A stretch of 5,130 nucleotides of DNA from Actinomycetota bacterium (GTDB taxonomy: Bacteria; Actinomycetota; Actinomycetes; Nanopelagicales; Nanopelagicaceae). Both the position numbers and the translations under genes were made by a program. The notes beneath the pieces are model-generated. The model saw only the letters and a program-made list of their open reading frames with translations. It did not search any database and was not told the origin of the DNA. Positions 1-5,130 of this stretch are shown here, piece by piece (position 1 is the first letter of the stretch; the number at the start of each line of letters is the position of its first letter). The stretch is from positions 1-5,130 of the forward strand of contig RHAU01000041.1 in the NCBI GenBank assembly GCA_010032125.1, written 5' to 3'.

Positions 1-1131
1 GTAGACAAGATTGAACGTGCGATCTGCCCGGGTGAAGGTGCGTGCGGAGGTATGTACACCGCCAACACCATGGCATCGGTTGGAGAGGCAATCGGCTTAT
101 CGTTGCCGGGATCAGCTGCTCCTCCTTCTATCGATCGCCGTCGCGATGCATATGCAATCAAGTCAGGTGAGGCGGTCGTCAATCTCATCCGCCAAGGAAT
201 CACTACGCGCGATATTTTGACTAAAGAAGCTTTTGAGAATGCGATAACGATAGTAATGGCGCTCGGCGGTTCAACAAATGCGGTGCTTCACTTACTTGCA
301 CTCGCTCATGAAGCGCGCGTCGATCTCACGCTAGATGATTTCCATCGAGTGGGTTCACGAGTACCACTTCTCGGTGATCTCAAACCATTTGGAAAATATG
401 TAATGAATGATGTCGATAAAGTCGGCGGTATTCCTGTTGTACTCAAATCTCTATTGGATGCCGGTCTCATCCACGGAGACTGTTTGACAGTTACCGGAAA
501 AACGATGGCAGAAAATCTTGCCGATATAACGCCGCCTGATCCCGATGGCGAAATTCTTAAAGCTGTATCTAATCCTTTAGCAAAGACTGGTGGCATCACG
601 GTTCTTGGAGGGACGCTGGCACCGGACGGAGCGGTAACAAAAGTTGCTGGCGTTGGCGTTGAAATCTTCGAAGGTCCCGCGCGAGTTTTTGATCGTGAGC
701 AAGCGGCTATGGACGCCCTTGAGAATGGAACGATTCAAGCAGGCGATGTTGTTGTCATTCGATACGAAGGTCCAAAAGGCGGACCAGGAATGCGCGAAAT
801 GTTAATGATCACTGGCGCAATAAAAGGGGCTGGTCTTGGTAAGTCAGTTCTACTTCTTACCGATGGTCGTTTCTCTGGTGGAACAACTGGATTATGTGTA
901 GGTCACGTCGCTCCTGAAGCAGTTGATGGTGGACCGATTGCACTTGTCAAAGATGGAGATCGAATTCGAATTGATACTTCAAAACGAACTTTGGATTTAC
1001 TTGTAAATGCAGAAGAACTTGATAATCGACGTAAGAACTTCCGTCCTCTGCCGAATCGCTATAGCCACGGAGTTCTCGCCAAATATGCGAAATTAGTGGG
1101 TTCTGCCTCGCGTGGAGCGGTCTGCGACTAG
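1..1131 (+). CDS. ilvD: Dihydroxy-acid dehydratase, 5'-truncated by window edge
   Basis: This enzyme dehydrates 2,3-dihydroxy-3-methylbutanoate and its isoleucine-pathway homologue to the 2-keto acids, the last shared step of valine and isoleucine synthesis, in the cytoplasm with an Fe-S cluster. The frame is open from the first base, and 376 residues are visible before TAG. The family is usually about 560-615 residues, so roughly the N-terminal third lies outside. Visible residues 11-18 read GEGACGGM, followed by YTANTM. This is the family block carrying one cluster-ligating cysteine (Cys15 here); the other two ligands would be upstream. Residues 287-295 read TDGRFSGGT, the second family signature, with the proposed catalytic-base serine at 292. 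The C-terminus (GVLAKYAKLVGSASRGAVCD) is typical. The ATG at 52 is internal, not the start, because conserved residues continue upstream in frame. Identity with ilvD rather than edd is supported by the ilvBNC neighbours. Confidence 0.96.
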   Translation, partial: VDKIERAICPGEGACGGMYTANTMASVGEAIGLSLPGSAAPPSIDRRRDAYAIKSGEAVVNLIRQGITTRDILTKEAFENAITIVMALGGSTNAVLHLLALAHEARVDLTLDDFHRVGSRVPLLGDLKPFGKYVMNDVDKVGGIPVVLKSLLDAGLIHGDCLTVTGKTMAENLADITPPDPDGEILKAVSNPLAKTGGITVLGGTLAPDGAVTKVAGVGVEIFEGPARVFDREQAAMDALENGTIQAGDVVVIRYEGPKGGPGMREMLMITGAIKGAGLGKSVLLLTDGRFSGGTTGLCVGHVAPEAVDGGPIALVKDGDRIRIDTSKRTLDLLVNAEELDNRRKNFRPLPNRYSHGVLAKYAKLVGSASRGAVCD

Positions 1132-1140
1132 TTCCAGATT

Positions 1141-1158
1141 CTGAGATGGCTATCTCAG
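1141..1158 (+). terminator. Hairpin after ilvD, possible weak terminator
   Basis: CTGAGAT (1141-1147) and ATCTCAG (1152-1158) form a perfect 7-bp stem with loop GGCT, starting 9 nt after the ilvD stop. G-U pairs could extend the base by two. No T-run follows: the next bases are GGGG and then the -35 box of the ilvB promoter. It may end or slow ilvD transcription without a U-tract, or the dyad could be a protein-binding site next to the promoter. The inverted repeat is seen directly; both roles are inference. Confidence 0.4.
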
Positions 1159-1161
1159 GGG

Positions 1162-1191
1162 TTGACTACACACTTCGCGTGACGGAATAAT
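1162..1191 (+). promoter_or_regulatory. Sigma70-type promoter for the ilvB leader
   Basis: The -35 hexamer is TTGACT (1162-1167; consensus TTGACA) and the -10 hexamer is AATAAT (1186-1191; consensus TATAAT). Each matches at five of six positions, with an 18-bp spacer. Counting the last -10 base as -7 puts +1 at 1198, which is the A of the leader ATG. This would give ilvBNC-serA their own promoter independent of ilvD, and read-through from ilvD could add to it. The fit with the leader ORF and terminator downstream supports the call; the start site itself is predicted, not observed. Confidence 0.75.
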
Positions 1192-1197
1192 CGCGCC

Positions 1198-1248
1198 ATG
1201 GCAACGAACACAATCTCTGTATCAGTGGTGGTGATTCGTTGCGCGTGA
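1198..1248 (+). CDS. ilv attenuator leader peptide (16 aa)
   Basis: ATG to TGA encodes MATNTISVSVVVIRCA. Six of residues 6-13 are Ile or Val (I6, V8, V10, V11, V12, I13), including a run of three GTG codons followed by ATT. These are end products of the operon downstream. The ORF is followed within 25 nt of its stop by an intrinsic terminator, and its codons overlap two RNA stems. This is the classic signature of a regulatory leader peptide, where ribosome stalling on scarce Val-tRNA or Ile-tRNA sets RNA folding. No Shine-Dalgarno lies at a normal distance, and the predicted transcription start coincides with the ATG, so translation is probably leaderless, which is common in actinobacteria. 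It is unlikely to have any function as a protein. Confidence 0.82.
   Translation: MATNTISVSVVVIRCA
1201..1242 (+). promoter_or_regulatory. Attenuator hairpin A, spanning the leader ORF
   Basis: GCAACGAA (1201-1208) is perfectly complementary to TTCGTTGC (1235-1242). CAC (1209-1211) pairs with GTG (1231-1233) after a bulged A at 1234. The stem is thus 11 bp with one bulge, closing a loop that holds the Ile and first Val codons. A ribosome translating or stalled on these codons would prevent it from forming. It shares bases 1240-1242 with the next hairpin, so the two compete at that edge. Complementarity is seen in the sequence; its role as the first attenuator stem is inferred. Confidence 0.6.
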
Positions 1249-1270
1249 TCTAAAAGAAAGATCACGCGCA
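1240..1270 (+). promoter_or_regulatory. Attenuator hairpin B, 12-bp perfect stem
   Basis: TGCGCGTGATCT (1240-1251) and AGATCACGCGCA (1259-1270) are perfect inverted repeats closing a 7-nt A-rich loop, AAAAGAA. The 5' arm contains the last codons and the TGA stop of the leader peptide. A ribosome parked at the stop would cover it, while one stalled on the Val codons could leave it free. The stem abuts the terminator stem directly, so the two could stack end to end. It is probably a pause or switching element of the attenuator. Which state it favours cannot be told from sequence alone. Confidence 0.7.
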
Positions 1271-1293
1271 CCCTCAGGAAACTGAGGGTTTTT
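1271..1293 (+). terminator. Intrinsic terminator of the ilvB attenuator
   Basis: CCCTCAG (1271-1277) pairs perfectly with CTGAGGG (1282-1288) around a GAAA tetraloop (GNRA type, very stable). Five Ts follow at once (1289-1293). It lies 22 nt past the leader stop and 28 nt before the ilvB ribosome binding site. It must therefore be bypassed for ilvBNC-serA to be transcribed, which is what an attenuator requires. The pair A1270-T1289 could lengthen the stem by one. The stretch 1294-1320 between it and the ribosome binding site shows no further structure I can support. Confidence 0.88.
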
Positions 1294-1320
1294 GCATTAG
1301 TGGACCAAATAAGTCGAAGT

Positions 1321-1328
1321 GGAGGTGA
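1321..1328 (+). promoter_or_regulatory. Strong ribosome binding site that fixes the ilvB start
   Basis: GGAGGTGA is complementary to eight consecutive bases of the usual 16S 3' end. Its GGAGG core ends 8 nt before the ATG at 1334. In-frame GTG codons at 1319 and 1325 overlap this site and cannot be served by it, so ATG 1334 is the start. The strength fits a gene controlled by attenuation rather than by weak translation. Confidence 0.88.
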
Positions 1329-1333
1329 GCAGA

Positions 1334-3073
1334 ATGGGTGAGCAGATTACGGGCGCACAATCTCTCGTGAAGTCACTTGAGCTTGTCGGCGTTGAAGTCA
1401 TGTTTGGAATTCCCGGTGGCGCAATCCTTCCTGCTTACGATCCGATTTTTGATTCGAAGATTCGTCACATTTTGGTTCGCCACGAACAAGGTGCGGGTCA
1501 TGCTGCAACGGGGTATGCCCAGGTCACCGGCAAAGTCGGTGTCTGTATCGCAACGTCTGGCCCAGGTGCGACAAATCTTGTAACGCCTCTAGCTGATGCG
1601 CAAATGGATTCCGTTCCCATTGTTGCAATTACCGGCCAAGTCCCAGGCCCTGCGATTGGAACTGATGCTTTTCAAGAAGCTGATATTCGTGGTGTGACGA
1701 TGCCCATCACTAAGCACAATTATTTGATTACTAATCCTGATGACATTCCGCGCGCGATTGCCGAAGCTTTCTACATAGCAGGATCTGGTCGGCCAGGCCC
1801 CGTACTTGTCGACATAGCAAAAGATGCGCTTCAGCGAATGACGGAGTTTAAGTATCCACAATCCGTTTCGCTCCTTGGTTACAAGCCGCAAACCGAACCA
1901 GATTCCCAATCGATTCGTGATGCTGCTGCGCTCATTGCACAGTCAAAGAAGCCAGTTTTCTATGTTGGCGGCGGAGTGATAAAGGCAAATGCCTCTGCAG
2001 AGTTAATCAAATTAGCTGAACTCGTCGGTGCACCGGTAGTGACGACGCTGATGGCACGCGGTGCATTCCCCGATAGCCACGCACAAAACCTCGGCATGCC
2101 AGGTATGCATGGAACGGTTGCGGCCGTAACCTCGCTACAGAAAGCCGATTTACTTATTACTTTGGGCGCGCGTTTCGATGATCGTGTAACCGGCAAGCTC
2201 TCATCTTTTGCTGTAAATGCAAAGGTGATTCACGCAGATATTGATCCGGCTGAGATTGGCAAAAATCGATACGCAGATGTCGCAATAATCGGTGATCTTA
2301 AGGAATCAATTCGCGCTCTCATTCCTGCGGTCGACGCAGAGCTTAAGAAATCAAAACCAGATTTAGAGACGTGGTGGCGCCAGATGAATTCGCTCCGCTC
2401 CACATACCCACTCGGCTACAACGAACCTGACGATGGTTCCGTCTCACCGCAATATGTGATTGAACGTATCGGCGCCATTACCGGCCCAGATGCAATTTAT
2501 GTTGCCGGCGTTGGACAGCATCAGATGTGGGCGTCGCAATTTATTAAATATGAAAAGCCACGGACCTGGCTTAATTCAGGCGGACTGGGAACTATGGGAT
2601 ATGCAGTACCAGCAGCCATGGGAGCAAAAGTTGGCGCACCAAAAACTCCGGTGTGGGCGATTGATGGAGATGGATGTTTCCAAATGACCAACCAAGAGTT
2701 GGTGACATGTTCTCTTAATAACATTCCAATCAAAGTGGCAATTATCAATAATGAAAGTTTGGGAATGGTGCGCCAATGGCAATCACTCTTCTATCAAGGT
2801 CGCTATTCAAATACTGATCTTCACTCCAAACGAGTACCTGACTTTGCAAAACTTGCCGAAGCAATGGGTTGCGTAGGACTTCGCTGTGAAAGCAAAGGCG
2901 ATGTCGATCGGATCATCAAGGAAGCGAATGCGATTAACGATGCTCCAGTTGTTGTCGATTTCAATGTTCATAGAGATGCGATGGTTTGGCCGATGGTCGC
3001 TGCAGGAACGTCTAATGATGAAATCCTGATTGCACGAGAAATGGCGCCGGACTGGGATTCCCAGGAGTTATAG
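1334..3073 (+). CDS. ilvB: Acetohydroxyacid synthase, catalytic (large) subunit
   Basis: A cytoplasmic thiamine-diphosphate and FAD enzyme that condenses two pyruvates to 2-acetolactate, or pyruvate with 2-ketobutyrate to 2-aceto-2-hydroxybutyrate. This is the first committed step to valine, leucine and isoleucine. From ATG 1334 it is 579 residues, normal for the family. The order is an N-terminal pyrimidine-binding domain (about 1-170) with the catalytic glutamate at E51 in RHEQGAGH, a central FAD-associated domain (about 190-330), and a C-terminal diphosphate-binding domain. The last has GDG at 445-447 and NN at 472-473, the metal/ThDP motif. RFDDRVTG (280-287) is typical of the anabolic FAD-dependent enzyme and argues against catabolic acetolactate synthase or pyruvate oxidase. 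GQVPGPAIGTDAFQ (101-114) and W482 mark sites known as herbicide-contact regions in plant homologues. Expression is probably set by the attenuator upstream. ilvN follows after 2 nt and encodes its regulatory partner. Confidence 0.97.
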   Translation: MGEQITGAQSLVKSLELVGVEVMFGIPGGAILPAYDPIFDSKIRHILVRHEQGAGHAATGYAQVTGKVGVCIATSGPGATNLVTPLADAQMDSVPIVAITGQVPGPAIGTDAFQEADIRGVTMPITKHNYLITNPDDIPRAIAEAFYIAGSGRPGPVLVDIAKDALQRMTEFKYPQSVSLLGYKPQTEPDSQSIRDAAALIAQSKKPVFYVGGGVIKANASAELIKLAELVGAPVVTTLMARGAFPDSHAQNLGMPGMHGTVAAVTSLQKADLLITLGARFDDRVTGKLSSFAVNAKVIHADIDPAEIGKNRYADVAIIGDLKESIRALIPAVDAELKKSKPDLETWWRQMNSLRSTYPLGYNEPDDGSVSPQYVIERIGAITGPDAIYVAGVGQHQMWASQFIKYEKPRTWLNSGGLGTMGYAVPAAMGAKVGAPKTPVWAIDGDGCFQMTNQELVTCSLNNIPIKVAIINNESLGMVRQWQSLFYQGRYSNTDLHSKRVPDFAKLAEAMGCVGLRCESKGDVDRIIKEANAINDAPVVVDFNVHRDAMVWPMVAAGTSNDEILIAREMAPDWDSQEL

Positions 3074-3075
3074 CG

Positions 3076-3636
3076 ATGGCCCAACACACACTTTCAGTAC
3101 TCGTCGAAAATAGCCCCGGCGTCCTTGCCCGTGTGGCCGGACTCTTTGCCCGTCGCGGTTACAACATTGATTCTCTTGCGGTCGGACCTACCGAAAATCC
3201 CACTGTCTCGCGCATGACAATCGTTCTCAATCTTGAAGGACATGCGCTCGATCAAGTGAGCGCTCAACTATTCAAATTAGTTAACGTTATAGGAATCCAA
3301 GAAATGAAATCTGGCGAGTCTTATCAACGTGAATTGCTCTTCGTAAAAGTGAAGAAATCAAATGGAAATGAGGCGAAAATCGCCGAGATTGCCTCTCGAT
3401 TCAATGGCCGCGTGATTGATGATGGTTCAAGCACTGTAACCATCGAAGCAGTTGGAATGCCGAAAGATCTTGAAGCACTGCTGTCGCAATTGAAAGAATT
3501 TGGTCTTCGCGAACTTGTTCAATCAGGTGTGATTGCAATCGAAAGTGGCGATGTCACACTTGCGGAGCGAACTCTGACAGAAACTGGCGTTGCATCGTCG
3601 GAAAGCCATAGCCAAACTGAGGATTATCAGAATTAA
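3076..3636 (+). CDS. ilvN: Acetohydroxyacid synthase, regulatory (small) subunit
   Basis: This subunit binds IlvB, raises its activity and confers feedback inhibition by valine. It has 186 residues. An N-terminal ACT domain covers about residues 3-78, with N12, G15 and N30 at the positions of the valine-contacting N11, G14 and N29 of E. coli IlvH. The small-subunit C-terminal domain covers about 82-158. The start ATG lies 2 nt after the ilvB stop, with AGGAG at 3063-3067 inside the end of ilvB and 8 nt of spacing, so translation is likely coupled and gives matched subunit amounts. After ESGDV (156-160) there is a polar, Ser/Thr/Glu-rich tail of about 26 residues beyond the usual core. Many IlvN proteins stop nearer 160-175. 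The tail is probably disordered and has no motif I recognise. Confidence 0.96.
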   Translation: MAQHTLSVLVENSPGVLARVAGLFARRGYNIDSLAVGPTENPTVSRMTIVLNLEGHALDQVSAQLFKLVNVIGIQEMKSGESYQRELLFVKVKKSNGNEAKIAEIASRFNGRVIDDGSSTVTIEAVGMPKDLEALLSQLKEFGLRELVQSGVIAIESGDVTLAERTLTETGVASSESHSQTEDYQN

Positions 3637-3666
3637 CCATGCTTACTAACAGAGACGGGAGATAAC

Positions 3667-4701
3667 ATGGCAACGATCTATCACGAGGAAGATGCGGACC
3701 TTTCGGTAATTCAAGGAAGGAAAGTCGCTGTCATTGGTTACGGTTCACAAGGACACGCACACGCGCTCAACCTTCGCGACAGTGGAGTTGATGTTCGCGT
3801 TGGTCTTGCAGAAGGTTCGAAATCGCGAGCAAAAGCCCAAGAAGAAGGTTTGCGCGTTCTCTCCGTTGCAGATGCCGTCAAAGAAGCAACCGTCATCATG
3901 CTTCTTGCGCCGGATCACAAACAGCGCCACATTTATAAGGAATCAATTGAGCCTAATTTGAAAGCCGGAGATGCTCTCTTCTTTGGACATGGTTTCAATA
4001 TTCGTTTTGGTTACATACAGCCCCCCGCAAATGTCGATGTTTGTATGGTCGCGCCAAAAGGTCCAGGTCATCTCGTTCGCCGCGAATACGTTGCTGGACG
4101 TGGCGTTCCAGATATCGTCGCAGTCGAGCAAGACGCTACGGGGAATGCATGGCCATTAACGCTCTCGTATGCCAAGGCGATGGGTGGACTTCGTGCTGGC
4201 GCAATCCTGACGACATTTACTGAAGAGACCGAAACTGATCTCTTTGGCGAGCAATCAGTTCTTTGCGGCGGCGCTTCACAACTTGTTATGTATGGATTTG
4301 AAACACTCGTTGAAGCGGGTTACCAACCTGAGGTTGCTTATTTCGAGTGCCTGCACGAACTTAAACTGATTGTTGATCTGATGTATGAAGGTGGAATCGC
4401 AAAACAACGCTGGTCAGTGTCGGATACCGCGGAATACGGCGATTACATCTCTGGCCCTCGAGTAATTGACCCTCGCGTAAAAGAGAATATGAAAGCAGTG
4501 CTTGCGGATATCCAAAGCGGAGCATTTGCAAAGCGATTTATTGATGATCAAGATGCAGGCGCACCCGAATTCAAATCTCTACGTGCTAAAGGAGAGCAGC
4601 ACCCAATCGAATCGGTTGGTCGCGAACTTCGCAGCATGATGTCCTGGGTTAAATCATCGAACAAAGATGATTACAAGGAAGGTTCTGCAGCGCGTGAGTA
4701 A
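3667..4701 (+). CDS. ilvC: Ketol-acid reductoisomerase, class I
   Basis: This enzyme converts 2-acetolactate and 2-aceto-2-hydroxybutyrate to the dihydroxy acids by Mg2+-dependent alkyl migration and NAD(P)H reduction, feeding IlvD. Its 344 residues are normal for the short class I type. The N-terminal Rossmann domain (about 1-182) has GYGSQG at 24-29. The cofactor loop GSKSR (50-54) has serines expected to contact the NADPH 2'-phosphate, so NADPH preference is inferred. The C-terminal knotted helical domain carries the metal and substrate residues D191 and E195 (DLFGE), E227 and E231 (ECLHE), and S252 (SVSD). H108 (GHGFN) and K131 (APKGPG) are also in place. The start is ATG 3667, preceded by GGGAG at 3657-3661 with 5 nt of spacing, 30 nt after ilvN. 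There is no terminator in that gap, so it is the same operon. The last codons overlap serA by 8 nt. Confidence 0.97.
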   Translation: MATIYHEEDADLSVIQGRKVAVIGYGSQGHAHALNLRDSGVDVRVGLAEGSKSRAKAQEEGLRVLSVADAVKEATVIMLLAPDHKQRHIYKESIEPNLKAGDALFFGHGFNIRFGYIQPPANVDVCMVAPKGPGHLVRREYVAGRGVPDIVAVEQDATGNAWPLTLSYAKAMGGLRAGAILTTFTEETETDLFGEQSVLCGGASQLVMYGFETLVEAGYQPEVAYFECLHELKLIVDLMYEGGIAKQRWSVSDTAEYGDYISGPRVIDPRVKENMKAVLADIQSGAFAKRFIDDQDAGAPEFKSLRAKGEQHPIESVGRELRSMMSWVKSSNKDDYKEGSAARE

Positions 4702-5130
4702 ACCAGTTGTATTAATTGCGGAGGAATTGAGCCCTGCAACACTTGATGCATTGGGCCCTGATTTTGAAATTCGCAATTGTGATGGCGCGAATCGAAGCGA
4801 ACTCCTCGCTGCGCTCGGCAAAGGCGTTGACGCCGTATTGATTCGCTCTGCAACGAAGATGGATGCCGAAGCGATTGCGGCTGCTCGAGGTTTAAAAGTG
4901 ATTGCGCGAGCAGGAGTTGGTCTTGATAACGTCGATATTCCCGCTGCGACTGCGGCCGGAGTTATGGTCGTCAATGCGCCAACCTCAAATATCGTCAGCG
5001 CAGCAGAGCTAGCGATTGCGCTCTTACTCGCTTCTGCGCGCCATGTTTCGGCTGCTCACGCCGCGCTTAAAGGTGGAAAATGGGCGCGTTCGAAGTACAC
5101 AGGTGCTGAACTTTTTGAGAAAACACTTGG
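4694..5130 (+). CDS. serA: D-3-phosphoglycerate dehydrogenase, 3'-truncated by window edge
   Basis: This enzyme oxidises 3-phosphoglycerate to 3-phosphohydroxypyruvate with NAD+, the first step of serine (then glycine and cysteine) synthesis. The frame opens at GTG 4694 and is still open at the window end, giving 145 complete codons. The visible part is the N-terminal substrate-binding domain with RSAT (51-54), RAGVGLDNVD (72-81) and NAPTSN (94-99), as in actinobacterial SerA. The linker helix follows, and sequence stops at EKTLG, just before the expected GxGxxG NAD-binding motif. The start overlaps the ilvC end as GTGAGTAA. A purine-rich AAGGAAGG (4675-4682) upstream is a modest ribosome binding site with a long 11-nt spacing, so coupling to ilvC translation is likely. 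The next in-frame ATG (4850) lies inside conserved sequence and is excluded. Other 2-hydroxyacid dehydrogenases are possible but less likely given these motifs and the neighbours. Confidence 0.92.
   Translation, partial: MSKPVVLIAEELSPATLDALGPDFEIRNCDGANRSELLAALGKGVDAVLIRSATKMDAEAIAAARGLKVIARAGVGLDNVDIPAATAAGVMVVNAPTSNIVSAAELAIALLLASARHVSAAHAALKGGKWARSKYTGAELFEKTL

Noticed and set aside
306..599. Antisense 97-residue open frame within ilvD
   Set aside because: A shadow of the ilvD coding frame with no recognisable motifs. The same holds for the other short overlapping frames in ilvB and ilvC, such as minus-strand 1589-1909.
1227..1272. Candidate antiterminator pairing of GGTGGTGAT (1227-1235) with 1261-1272
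   Set aside because: It needs a 3-nt bulge, invades the terminator by only two bases and competes with the perfect 12-bp stem B. A ribosome stalled on the Val codons would also block it, which is the wrong logic for relief of termination.
1269..1327. Possible sequestration of the ilvB ribosome site (1322-1327) by CACCCTC (1269-1275)
   Set aside because: Only six pairs with a bulge across a long loop, and it would have to break the stable terminator stem, so it is weaker than the competing structure.
1319..1333. Alternative upstream GTG starts for ilvB (1319 and 1325)
   Set aside because: Both overlap the GGAGGTGA ribosome binding site, which sits at ideal distance from ATG 1334, and homologous IlvB sequences begin near that ATG.
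3639..3665. Mini-ORF MLTNRDGR between ilvN and ilvC, ending 1 nt before the ilvC ATG
   Set aside because: It has no ribosome binding site at proper spacing, no informative composition, and its 3' part is simply the ilvC ribosome binding site. An 8-codon ORF is expected by chance.
3600..3666. Separate promoter for ilvC
   Set aside because: Only a GATTAT-like -10 at about 3622 with no convincing -35. The short gap without a terminator is better explained by co-transcription.
4654..4974. Minus-strand 106-residue open frame over the ilvC end and serA start
   Set aside because: It is Ala/Thr/Ser-rich as expected for the complement of Ala/Val-rich serA. The + strand frame there has clear SerA motifs.

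Overview
The window is one co-directional block (all genes on the + strand) for branched-chain amino acid biosynthesis. It opens inside ilvD (dihydroxy-acid dehydratase, 5' end missing), then has ilvB, ilvN and ilvC complete, and closes inside serA (phosphoglycerate dehydrogenase, 3' end missing). The proteins look actinobacterial: IlvB carries the block ending VWPMVAAGTSND, IlvC is the short class I type with an FGHGFNIRFGYI segment, and SerA begins in the mycobacterial style. Base composition looks close to balanced by eye, with many A/T third positions. That is low for soil or mycobacterial actinobacteria and fits streamlined freshwater actinobacteria (Nanopelagicales/acI-like). This placement is an inference.

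Layout: 1-1131 is ilvD. Positions 1132-1333 are a compact control region, and 1334-3073, 3076-3636, 3667-4701 and 4694 onward are ilvB, ilvN, ilvC and serA. Gene spacing is 2 nt (ilvB-ilvN), 30 nt (ilvN-ilvC) and an 8-nt overlap (ilvC-serA), so ilvBNC-serA is very probably one transcript. IlvB and IlvN form acetohydroxyacid synthase, IlvC is the reductoisomerase and IlvD the dehydratase. Together these are three of the four shared steps to valine and isoleucine. SerA starts serine synthesis from 3-phosphoglycerate.

The most informative part is the 200-nt ilvD-ilvB gap. A sigma70-like promoter places a start site exactly on an ATG. That ATG opens a 16-codon ORF reading MATNTISVSVVVIRCA, rich in the pathway's end-product residues (four Val, two Ile). 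Three closely packed RNA hairpins follow or overlap it, and the last is a textbook intrinsic terminator upstream of a strong ilvB ribosome binding site. This is a transcription attenuator with an apparently leaderless leader peptide. ilvB leader-peptide attenuation is known in actinobacteria, so the principle is not new. The leaderless start and the non-classical hairpin arrangement are what deserve checking. I see no mobile elements, CRISPR arrays, tRNA/rRNA genes or unknown protein systems here.
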